From assembly GCF_963662255.1 (NCBI RefSeq), contig NC_085046.1, positions 131,547,332-131,611,331 of the forward strand: a stretch of 64,000 bases of DNA. The letters are read 5' to 3'. Both the position numbers and the translations under genes were made by a program. Source of the DNA: Cinclus cinclus. Its lineage: Eukaryota; Chordata; Aves; Passeriformes; Cinclidae. The notes under the pieces were generated by a model. That model ran no database searches. It was not told the DNA's origin and saw only the letters and a program-made list of their open reading frames with translations. Shown here one piece after another: positions 50,289 through 60,600 of the stretch (its first letter is position 1; each line of letters starts with the position of its first letter).

Positions 50289-51131
50289 GTAAGCAAAGAA
50301 CAGGTTTGGGACCACCTGATGAAATTGAATAGCCCCAAGTCTATGGGATCTGATGGTGTGCATCCTGAAGGAACTGGCTGATGTAGTTGCCAAGCCTCTC
50401 TCCATCACCTTCCTGTCATGGTGATCAGATGAAATCACTGGTGAATGAAAAAAAAAGGAAAACATTGCTCCTAATTTTAAAAAGCAGAAAATGGAAGATA
50501 TGGGGAACTGGAGACAGATGAGCCTCACCTCTGTGCCTGTCAAGATCATGAAGCAGATTCTCCTAGAAGATATGCTGAGACATATAAAAGACAAGGGTTA
50601 GGATTAGGTGAACTGAAGCAGTCAGCACAGCTGTACTAAGGGCAAATTATGACCAATCTGGTGGCCTTCTATGATGGAGTGATGGCAACAGTGGACTAGG
50701 GAAGGTGGCACATGTCATCTATCTACACTCTGTAAGGCCTTTGATATGGTCCCACATGGCATCTTTATTCTCAAATCGGCTAGACACCAATTTTATTGAT
50801 TGACTATTCAGTGGATAAGGAGATGGATGGATGGATGGATGGATGGATGGATGGATGGATGGATGGATGGATGGATGGAGTGATGCAGCCAGAGCACTTT
50901 GGTCAATGACTATGCCTAGGTGGAGCCAGTGACAAGTCGTGTCCCTCAGAGCTCTGTCTTTGGACCAGTGCTGTTCAGTATCTTCATCAGTGAGTGCAGA
51001 CTGTGAGAAGTCATTGAGAGCAGCCCTGTGGAGAAGGACTTGGGGGCTGTTGTGGATGAGCAGCTGGGTATGAGTCAGCAACGTGTGCCTGCAGCAGAGG
51101 AGGCGTATTGTATCCTGGGCTGCGTCAGCCC
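50289..51131 (+). mobile_element. CR1 LINE ORF2 fragment (reverse-transcriptase region), broken
   Basis: A decayed piece of CR1 ORF2 in + orientation. Recognisable blocks, in order, are: AGGTTTGGGACCACCTGA (start of the RT region), AACTGGAGACAGATGAGCCTC, TGCCTGTCAAGATCATGAAGC, TACTAAGGGCAAATTATGACC, GGCCTTCTATGATGG, AAGGCCTTTGATATGG (the K/A-F-D motif region), GTCCCACATGGCATC, and CAGTGACAAGTCGTGTCCC. After ATCTTCATCAGTGAGTGCAG the sequence jumps to GAGAGCAGCCCTGTGGAGAAGG, so the segment that encodes the FADD catalytic motif of the family is missing. An in-frame TAG is present at 50697-50699 relative to the family reading frame. A GATG array interrupts it at 50822. It cannot encode an active protein. 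Confidence 0.9.
50822..50879 (+). repeat. (GATG)14 tetranucleotide microsatellite inside CR1
   Basis: Fourteen perfect GATG units followed by GA. It lies within the CR1 RT-region fragment at the place where the family has a GCTGGATGG-like sequence after GTGGATAAGG, so the array probably expanded from CR1's own GATGG word. Confidence 0.95.
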
Positions 51132-51285
51132 ATTACAGGATGAGGATGGTCACCTCACACATGGGGACAGAGACAAGGCAGAGGTCTTTAATGCATTCTT
51201 TGCCTTTGTCTTCAACATGGATGGTGGGCCAAAGAATAGCAGTGCCTGCGCCGGAGGATCGTGACTGAGAGAATGATAACTCATC
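51132..51285 (+). mobile_element. CR1 LINE ORF2 fragment, out of order
   Basis: Blocks GGATGGTCACCTCACACATGG, GACAGAGACAAGGCAGAGG, CTTTAATGCATTCTTTGCC and TCAACATGGATGGTGGGCC belong, as I know the CR1 ORF2 layout, upstream of the ACCACCTGA segment at about 50311. Here they lie downstream of it. So this piece is either the start of a second insertion with an internal deletion, continuing into the 3' segment at 51286, or the result of a rearrangement. Confidence 0.8.
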
Positions 51286-51576
51286 ACAGTCTACAGCTTC
51301 ATTGTGAGGGGAAGAGAAAGAGCAGACACTGATCCCTGCTCTGTGGTCCTAGTGACAGGACCCAAGGGAATGGCCTGAGGCTGCGTCAGGGGAGGTTTAG
51401 CTTGGATACCAGAAAAAGTTTCTTCACCCAGAGGGTGACTGGGCACTGGAACAGATCCCCAGGGAAGGTGCCACAGCACCAAGCCTGACAAATGGTGCTG
51501 AATAGGGCCAGGAATTTGACTTGGTGATCACTGAATCCCTTGTCCCTTCCAACTCAGCATAGTTTGTGATTCTGTG
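51286..51576 (+). mobile_element. CR1 LINE 3' end, 'tcccttccaactcag' subfamily
   Basis: CAGTCTACAGCTTCATTGTGAGG, GTGACAGGACCCAAGGGAATGG, TGCGTCAGGGGAGGTTTAG, AAGTTTCTTCACCCAGAGGG, GGCACTGGAACAG and GTCCCTTCCAACTCAGCATAG, with the tail GTGATTCTGTG. A standard CR1 3' end, same ending style as the copy at 37234-37325. It joins abruptly to the out-of-order ORF2 piece at 51132, implying an internal deletion if both come from one insertion. Confidence 0.92.
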
Positions 51577-52144
51577 CAAAGAGGGATGGCCAGCAGATTG
51601 AGGGAGGTGATTTTCCACCCACTGTCTGCCATCATGAGACTGATCTGGAATGCTACATCCAGACCTGGGGTCCTCAACACAAGAAAGACGTGGATCTGTT
51701 GGAGCAGGCCCAGAGGGGAGCCACAAGGATGCTCAGAGGGCTGGAGCACCTCTCCTGTGAAGACAGGCTCAGAAAGTTGGGGTTGTTCAGACTGGAAAAG
51801 AGAAGACTCTGGGGAGACCTTACTGCGGCTTTCCAGTAACTGAAGAAGTTTATAAAAAAGAGAGGGATTTTTATATAGGCAGATAGATGCAGGACAAGGA
51901 GCAATGGTTTTGAACTGAGAGAGGGCAGGTTTACATTAGATGTTAGGCAGTGACTCTGCACTGGCACAGGTTGCTCAGAGAAGCTGGTGTGGACGCCCCA
52001 TCTCTGGAAGTATTCAAGCCCAGGCTGGATGGGGAGCTGAGCAAATGGGCTTGTGGAAGATGTCCCTGCCCATGACAGGGGGTTGCAACTAGATTAACTT
52101 TAAGATCTCTTTCAACCCAAATCATTCAGTGATTCTATGATTTT
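51577..52144 (+). mobile_element. Second CR1 LINE 3' end, 'tttcaacccaaatcat' subfamily
   Basis: About 570 bp in + orientation starting with CAAAGAGGGATGGCCAGCAG, then CTACATCCAGACCTGGGGTCC, TCAACACAAGAAAGACGTGG, GCTCAGAGGGCTGGAGCACC, TGTGAAGACAGGCTCAG, TGGGGTTGTTCAGACTGG, GGGGAGACCTTACTGCGGC, GATGTCCCTGCCCATGACAGG and TCTTTCAACCCAAATCATTC, ending in the tail GTGATTCTATGATTTT. A short deletion (the 'aagaaattctt..actgtgagg' part of the consensus) lies after 51943. It abuts the previous CR1 tail, so two insertions of different subfamilies ended up side by side. Confidence 0.93.
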
Positions 52145-55100
52145 ACAATGATGAGTGCTGAGACTCATATCCATAACTGAATGCTGTTCACAGGCTTTTA
52201 GAAAGTGGTTGACCATATGGAGTCTCAGGCCACATGGAAGGAACTACAAGCACTCTTGTTCTGGAAAGCTATAGGCTTGTATTCTCCATTGCTCTCACTC
52301 CTGATTTCCCTTTGCTGTCCATTATCATGAATCCAGTGCACCTTTGTGCAATAACACCCTTCATAAAAGAAGTCAAAATCTGTGGCAGAACATTTAAACA
52401 CAGCTGCATAGATTTAATTATGTTATTCTGTCACCACACTTCAGTCAGACTGAGGGAAACTGAGCATTAAACAAACCCCTTGATTTCAAATGGTATTTGA
52501 AGGATGATCTTTTTGAACCATAAAGAATTTTATTAACTTGTGCATTCCTATGAAAATATTATAATTCAGTGCACATCATTCAGCTAAGAAAATAATACTG
52601 TGTCTCTATGGCAACCTGCAATGAACAACATATTGACCATCCTCAAAGACACAGGGAATTGCATTATTCCTGTGTTATAATGGTTTCTTGTTAGAGCATG
52701 CCTTGTGCCTGTACATTTTTAAGATTAAAAAAAAACAAACCTAAGAATTGTGAATCATCAAGCTTCCAGCAAAATGTTTGATGCAATAAGCATAAATTTT
52801 ACTTCCTGTAGTTCCTGCTTTGCACAGAAGTATAACTTCATTCATGCTGCCAACATTTCTCTACACAATTCCCAAGGAAAATACAAAGTCAACAACAGTA
52901 TATGCTGTTGTATATAATACTGATGAAAGCATGAAAATAAGGCCAACTGCTTCTCTGCCCCTTTTATGTCTCATCATTTACACTGTTCACATCTCGTCAG
53001 CTGTTACAACACTGCACCATCACATCAGATGTTCCTTTATGCCTCACAGTTTGCCCCAATGAAAGGGAGAAAATATGCATTTTAAAAAATTACATTGGTC
53101 TGACACAAACTAGAAAAAACCTCAGAGGACCCTGTAAAGGAAACAGGTTGCAGAGCATGAGTGGGGCATAAAGATGAGTTGTGGGGAAATATGCACTACT
53201 GGATAAGGGCAGCAGAAAGAAGAGCAGGCAGAGAGCAGCACGCTGGGAAAGGCAGACACTGATAACACAGCAGTGGAAATCCATCTCCAAAGTCCTTTAA
53301 ACACTTTTCAGAAGGCTCACAGAAGGCTTACAGTGGAGAGGAGCTCACTGATTCACTCATCAGAACGTCTTTCAACAATATTGGGACTCTTTGGCCAGAC
53401 GTGATGACACTGTACTCACTTTGTGCGGCTGTAAAATTGTAGCCTTGTTAGAGGCAGCACAGTTTCCTCCAGCTCCTTGCACATGCACCTCAATAAAGCT
53501 TCAAGCTTTAGGGCATAAGTCCCTGCCAAGTAATGAAAGCTAGAAAGACTCCTTGCTGAACAGATTATTACATTTCTGACTATTTCACAGTCTTTCTAAT
53601 TTCTCAGAAGTGTATCAACCTAGGAGAGATAGTTCTGGAACAGAAAGACTGCAATATGTGTGTGTAGTATGTTCCCTCCCCTTTCCTATTGTTTCTGCAT
53701 AGGAAAATTCAGTGGTTCTGGCCACATTTAAAATGTTATACAGCAGAATGCTCGCCAGCAAAATTAAGAGGCAAAGAGGAGCAAATGATACTTTAAAAAA
53801 ACAAACACTTGGCAACGCTGAAAAGCAGTAACATGCAGTATAATTATGTGCCTTCAGATCCATATCCATGACACAGTGCTGTGCTGTCAGCAGAGCACAG
53901 ACAGAGCTGCTGGAGCTGGTGGCAGCAGCAGGCAGAGCCACGGGCAGCTCAGCCCTGCCAGCACCAGCACTGCCACACCACTGAGGAGAAAAACTCTGCA
54001 TTAAAATGCGGGAAAACTTCTGCTCTGAAACAGTTTGATTTGATAGTTGATTTAACTTCTTTGTGCTCACCCAGCATTCAGTGGCAGAGTTTTGTATTCC
54101 ATGTTCTCAGAGCAGATGACCTACTTTTCTTTATTATTATTCCTGGTTTCAGCAGCCTGCCTCCCTGGGAGCAGAGGAGGAGTGCTGGTGGTGTGTTTGT
54201 GGAGGATATACAGCTGGACTTGGTTGGTGAGTGCTTTGGAGAGAAAAGGGGTAGAGCTTTTAGTATGGTTTCATAGGAGGTGAAAATGTATTCAGCCTGC
54301 TACACTGCACCCTGCAATGGGGATGTCTGTTTACAGAGGGGTTTGAAACAAAAATGAGCAAGATGTAAAGTAAGTAAACTGCCCAGCAGAGATGGGGTGG
54401 AGGAAAATGTGTGAAGGGTGGGAGGAGTGGAGTGAGGGGTGGCAAGTGGAGAGGGTGGTTTGACCATGGGTGTCCAGGGGGACGATGCCCAGGTTGAGAC
54501 AATGCTTCCAGATCCAGTTCCAGAGCCCCTGGCTGTTTACAGGGAGTGGGATGTGCAGAGAGAGGCTGTTTTTGGAAAAAGGATGTAAGCAAGGATGATG
54601 GCAAATGTGTTAAGTGAAAGGGAGAAAGGATAGGATAAGAAAGAAAGTGACAATATGCCTGAAAATTAAATTTTTGCCAGCTTAGGGAGATGGGTAGTTC
54701 AAATTCACCTCCTATGCAAATGAGCAATCCTTGCTGATTTTGGGTAAACATGACTCTTAACAGGACCTGTGCTTGCAGACCTGTTGTAGCTGAGACCTTT
54801 TTGCATAACAGCAAGGCTTCATCCCACCTGAATGAAAGATGCAGTCAAAATTGTCTAGTAGGATCCAAAAACCTAAACCAAGGAACTGCCTCCAAAACAC
54901 AGATCACATACAGGCAGGTGGGAAATGTCTTAGGTAAAGGCAGGATTTTTGCAGTCAGGGAGCAGCATCAGGAGGTCACGCAAGTGAACAAGACCTAGGA
55001 ACATATCTCAGACAGAAACAAAAGTAAACCATCTTTAGGATGAGGAGCTGTCTGGGACAGGAGTAGGGCTTGGGAGAAGGTGCAACAAAACTGACCTCTA

Positions 55101-56029
55101 TTCCTACTTCATTTGGGAAAAAACAAACCATGTGTATGTTTTTGTTAGTAAACATTTTCATCAAATGCTTAAATCCATCATTTTAGTTGCCTGATGAAGC
55201 AGAGCCCAATTAAAAGCAAACTTTAATGGCCAAAGCAAACAATAAATTATTCTTCTTGTTAGTGCATCTGCACAGCCTTTCCCACAGCCCTTTGGGCTGT
55301 CTAGTGAAGGGCTTTTGCTGCTGCTGTAACTGAAGCAAGGTGCCTGCAACCAGCCCCAGAGTCAGCCAGGAATAAAAGTCAAGTCTTTGCCATGGATAGG
55401 AAAGGCTCATGACCTGCAGGAAGCTGTGTATTCCCTGATGGCTCTTAGTTCCTTTCCTGCATTTTCAATATTTGCACCTTGAAATGCATTGGCATTCATG
55501 AGATTTGATGAAAATAATCCCATTTAACACAGCATCCAACGGTAAAGAACACTTTTCTGTAAAGGTGTAGTTTGACACTCTATCTTACCTTTTCCAATGC
55601 AGCTAGAGAAAGTGTCTGAAAAATTATATAAGCAATTGTAATTGAAAGATCCTTAGTCTAATACTTTCTTTCAGTGTTGGTCTCTTAGGGCACAGGCAAG
55701 TCAATAGGCCTTGACAGATGACAGTACTTACATATGTATTATCTCACACATTCTATGTACAACTTCTTGAGTAGTATGAAAGCTGATTACAGCTATTAGA
55801 AAAGCACAAAATGATGCACATAGTAATGGTAAAACCTTGTCTGAATGTTTCCCTTCTCTTAGAAATGGCTTTTCTAGGCCTCAAAGCAAGAAATCAAATT
55901 ACATGATTGCTGGCAAGTAGGGAGAGAGAGAATGCTTGGAGCAAGACAGAGGGTAAATAGCCATTTGTTTCCATGTCATCCACTGAGCAGGTGGAAAATC
56001 CAAAATATTCACTGAAGCAGAAAGGAAAG
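52145..56029. other. Unique noncoding DNA, no gene seen
   Basis: AT-rich with GC-richer blocks at 53860-54000 and 54390-54540. The 184-codon open frame at 54260-54814 (-) is proline/leucine-rich because the - strand is locally pyrimidine-rich, and has no domain. An 11-bp tandem duplication CAGAAGGCT(C/T)A lies at 53309-53330. A 7-bp hairpin ACAGCCC-TTT-GGGCTGT lies at 55284-55300. No RNA gene was recognised. Confidence 0.5.
53309..53330 (+). repeat. 11-bp tandem duplication
   Basis: CAGAAGGCTCA and CAGAAGGCTTA occur back to back (one mismatch). Small local duplication. Confidence 0.85.
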
Positions 56030-56340
56030 AGATGAATTGTGTCTCTACTTTACTGCTTAAATATTTTCATGCTAATGAGCCCCAGATGACAAGCAGTGCA
56101 GATAATTCATGAGTGAATTGATTGCTCATGACCCTTCAACACCAGGGAGGCATCAGCACTGCTTTCTGGAAAGCTCATCATAAGCTGCAATCTCCAAAGA
56201 CCAATAAACACTCCGGCAAAATTTAAGATAAGAAGGTATTTCACATAATCAACAGGTAGAGAAAATGTCACCAGCTTCTCAACCACCCAGAAACTTGTCA
56301 TAAACAGTCAATTTACGTCTTGATTTACTGAAGAGTGGTC
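56030..56340. other. Possible conserved noncoding element
   Basis: The stretch has the look of vertebrate conserved noncoding sequence: balanced, unrepetitive, AT-leaning, with homeodomain-type words (CTAATGAG, TGATTTA, AATTGATTG), CCAATAAACA, and no low-complexity tracts, and it lies far from recognised repeats. Conservation itself cannot be seen in a single sequence, so this is a guess from texture. Confidence 0.2.
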
Positions 56341-57299
56341 CAAAGAATGTATTAAGGAATTCTGTATTTCTGTCCCCCACGGGAAAACTACTTGTTAAGA
56401 AACCAGAGGACAGCCTCTTCAGCTAACCACAATTGCAGAACAGCCATTGATTTCGGTTCTGCACAGGAGAAACTGTGGCTGCTTGCTGTTTATCATCCTG
56501 CGAGGAACTGATGTCTGTTGCCCTGAGCTACAAAAAAAGGCCAACGAGAATTAATTTGACATCAAAAGAAGAGCCAAGCCATATAAGCCTTCATCAAAGG
56601 AGTAAAGCAGACGTGTAATTGGGTGCTCAGAGTGAGTTAGGTTTCTGCTCACTCACCCCAGTGCTGCAGTGGATAGATCTGCTCATGTCCCCAGCCCTGG
56701 AGCGACCAGCACAGGGGGTTCCTACCTATCCCCCTTCTCATTTCCTTATTTCTCCCCAAACAGAAGCAATACAACCCTTGTGGTGTCTGCACTGCTTTTC
56801 GTGGCTCAGCTTCCTTGAGGTTCTTTATCAGTGGGAATAATTAGCGTGAACACTAAAAGCCCCTCAGTGGGAATAAAGGGTTAACCCCACATCCCCTAGC
56901 ACAGAGTGGAGCTCATTATCTTGCATGAATTCTCCATAAATTATGGAAGCATATTCAGCATATGGCCTTGTTCTGCTTTTCTCCCCAAACAGAGAGCAAA
57001 AAACTGTGTATATTTGTTGATAATTTTCTCATATAAATTTGATTGGAAGTAAGAACATTTTTTTTAGTGAACTGTGTATTCTGCATCTGTGTTTCGTGTG
57101 TTAAAGAGAAAATTCAGTCATTTCAGTGTAATTGTTTTATTTACACCAGTTTAACCAGAAAATAAATGGCTACAGTAATCTTTTTCTGAGTAAGAAATTA
57201 TGCAGTTCACACCAGGAGGATAATCAGCTATGAAAAAAGTTACATTTTCCTGACAAAGCTGGGAATTCATGAATGCTCCCATGATGGGCAAGAAACTAA
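56341..57299. other. Unique noncoding DNA, no gene seen
   Basis: No exon, RNA gene or repeat family was recognised. The open frame at 56619-56840 (73 codons) has no domain. Confidence 0.5.
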
Positions 57300-57660
57300 A
57301 CATTGAAATTACCTCAAGTCACTTCACATGACAAAATAACACTATTTTATTCATCTTTTCCTTTGTCTTTTCATTTCAAACGAATGCAGGCCAGACGATT
57401 AACTTGCATTCAAAATTCTCAGAAACAGAGCTGTCTTTACTCCAGCAAAGCCCAGCACTGAGAGATCTCAGGAATGCATGTTGGTTCTCTTGTGTGCTTG
57501 AAGCAGAAAAATTACTGAAGGGGCTCAATGAGAGGGAATCTGAATGTCAGTTGTGTCTTGTCATTCGATAAATTTGCTAAACAAAGGATTTCATTAGACA
57601 CCACATAGTAACAGTTTGTCTAATTAACATGCTTAGGAGGAAGCAAGCATGGCCAGAGCA
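57300..57660. other. Possible conserved noncoding element
   Basis: Unrepetitive sequence with several words typical of developmental enhancers: AACAAAGG (SOX/TCF-like), GTCTAATTAACATGC (homeodomain-like TAATTA), ACGATTAACTTGC and CATTCGATAAATTTGC. There is no coding potential. As with the element at 56030, only an alignment to other birds could confirm it. Confidence 0.2.
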
Positions 57661-60600
57661 GCACTGGGAGATGTACACACACTGATCCCCTAGCTGTGGT
57701 GACTTGTTCCCAACCTAATCCCTCATTTCCCTACTGCCCATGGAGCACGTACCCTGCAAATCCCTTGCTTTTCAAATCACCTTCTAAAACAGCAACTCAT
57801 AGCCACTCACAGCCACTCACTCATTAGACAGGTGCTGCTGTCTAATGCTACAAACCTTTCCTCTGACTTCAGAATGGCAGCCAAGCATTTCCTGGGATGC
57901 ACCAAAGGGACACCAGGCTGGGCAGGAGGGAGAATTCCAGAACCAGAGCTCTGGGGATAGCTCCATGATCATATTTGACTCAATACAGAGGTATGAGAAA
58001 TATTCTCTTTTGGGTATTATCTTTTTTCTATAAATTATGTCATCTACCTAGAAAGGGCCTGCGCAGTGAGGCAGGGATTAACTAAAATAACCCACTCAGG
58101 CATGTTTAATAATGGGGCCACACAATAAGATACTCCTTTTTGTTAAAGGCCAGGATGCTGCCCTGCAAGAATGAAGGAGAAGGTCAGAAACCTGCATCTG
58201 CCATGGGAATGGTGGAAACAGCAAAAAAAGGGACACTGTCACCTCCTGTGGCACCTGTGTTGAACATCCTCCACTGCAAGAAGACAATTCCTCAAAAGCA
58301 GCAACTGTCCAGTTTCCCCTGCTGAGCATGAGGTGAGCCTTGTCCCACAGATGGGAAGATGCAATGGCCAGGCCAGCACAGAGGCACCATCACGATGCAG
58401 GCAATGAGTCCCAGTGTTTTCCAGTGCCTTTCTCAAGGAAGTCTGATTGCTTGACTTTACTTTCAGCTTTCAGATAACAGCTTCTAACACAAAGCCAGAG
58501 AAATCAATATGAGTTACTCAGTGGTACCTCTGGAGTAGCTGCAAAACTAATTCAGCAATATTATAACCTTGAAAATCCACCTTATCTGAAGTGAGATAGG
58601 TTATATCCAACACTTTAATGACTTCAGACATTTCCTTAGTACAGTAGAGAGCAGTACTGCAGCTCAGAGATGCATATACTGCCAATGCCTCACAGCTATA
58701 AAAAGGTTTCCATCTGCTTTGTTAAAATAAGGTTGTTTACTCAAAATGCCTTTGCAACAGAGATGAGGAGTAGCACAAATCACTTTAGAAAGGAGCACTG
58801 CTATTTATAATAAATCTGGTTGGAAATAAAGGTGATAACAAATGCTAGTGATTACACTTGAGCCATGTGGACAGGTAGAGCTTTAATGATTTTGATGTCC
58901 CTGCAAAGAGAGCTTTTCTGGCCAGAACTCTCTTTGCATCCGTAGACCTCAGAATAGTTTTACAACTTTTAAAAATTATTATTCTTCAATGGTCAGATAT
59001 TGAAATCATGACCCAGAGAAGACCTGGAAGGAAGGCAAGGAATGGCTGTGTGAACTAAGGCTGTATGGACACCTTTTCCTAAAGAAAAAGGGGGTGCTGA
59101 GAGGTCCCACTAACACTGATTTTTTAAAGATGATAGATATCCCAAATCAGAGAAGCTTTGCAAGGCTTGAAACCTGTCCCTTGCACTAGGCCTGGCTGAA
59201 GGGCTTGGTTGGGTCAGCCATTGGAAGGCCACTTATATGGTCCAGGCAGACAAAACTTGCAGTATCAAAGGCAATGAACACCTGTGTGCAGCTGTGCAGA
59301 AGTCCTGCTCCCCACTGCCTGTGACTGAGCATGGAAAACAAGGTGTTAAGAGCTAAAGATTGGGCTATGCACCCTCTGAACTCTCAAAAACACCTCCCTA
59401 CCATGACCCCATCTGCATGAGATGCATAGGAGCTTACAGGGTTTTCATATCCATACATCCAGATATCAAAATGTGTTTTTAAAACTGCACCATTGCCACA
59501 CTATAATTAATAGCCTTAATTACAGGAATGGATTAAATTGCAGTGGCTCTGCACAACTCTCCCACAAGAGGTGTCACTGCACTCTGTATTATGAAGTGCA
59601 AGATCCACAAATTTACAAAACCAGCATCCTGCCCCCGGGAGCACTTCAAAAAAGGCTTTAAAGAAGAATCCAGGAAAGTATTTGAGATAAAAAAGCTCCA
59701 AAAATGTTATGAAGTGTCGTTGCTGTTTTACTCCTACATTTGCTATGCTGTATATCCAACTTGTTTCATGCTTAAGCAAAATATATTAATCGGTAGGGCT
59801 GCAAAGAAAACATTACTAATTGAAAGATAAACAAACTCCAGAGAAACCTCCTCCAGGAAAGAACTGACAAAATAGGAAATAGCAGCATAGGAGTAACACA
59901 ACACTTGAGGAATAAAAATAACAGAAACATCAACAGTGTTGTCATGAAAACAAACACATCCAAACATTATGTGAATGACACAACCATTCAGAAGTCATCA
60001 TTTTTCATCCATTTAGGAAGAACTAAGATGTAAGTATGCAATGCCTATCTGCGGGGAAGCAAACTCAATTCTAGCCTAGTTTTAGCAGATGAGCATGATA
60101 CATACCAAATTTCAGATCTGCAACAATTAAATCAAGGAAAAACTGTTAGTGGCAATTAAAGAAAGTGAAGGATTCACTGCCAGGTTGTTTCTTTCACATT
60201 CTCTCTTTCCTGTTCTGTTCCAAACAGGAACATACCACCTTAACTTCATTTTCCCTAGACACTGATATTCTCATTATTAAGCTTCAAATCCTGTCAGTGG
60301 TTTTTGTACACACCCTGTTAGTTAACAGACCTGTTCACACAGATGAAAGATACTGTTCAGCATTTTACTGGCTTAGAATTATTATCTCACGTCAGTGGGG
60401 AGAAACATCCAGCTCCACCTCCCTCTGTGCTTTGTGTGGCAGCAGAGAAGGATGTAATAGCTTTCTCAGAAACAGGACACCCTCAGTCCTGTGCTGCTTT
60501 CTTGCACATTGCTGATGCTGTACAAGAGGAGTTCTGTGGTTCCCCACAATGCTCCCAGCAGCACACGTATGGGCAAAGATCCCATAATCAGGACGGTAAC

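Noticed and set aside
50719..51081. Frame on - with repeated His-Pro-Ser-Ile
   Set aside because: It is the antisense translation of the (GATG)14 array inside CR1.
54260..54814. 184-codon proline/leucine-rich frame on -
   Set aside because: The composition simply follows a purine-rich + strand. No domain and no family resemblance.
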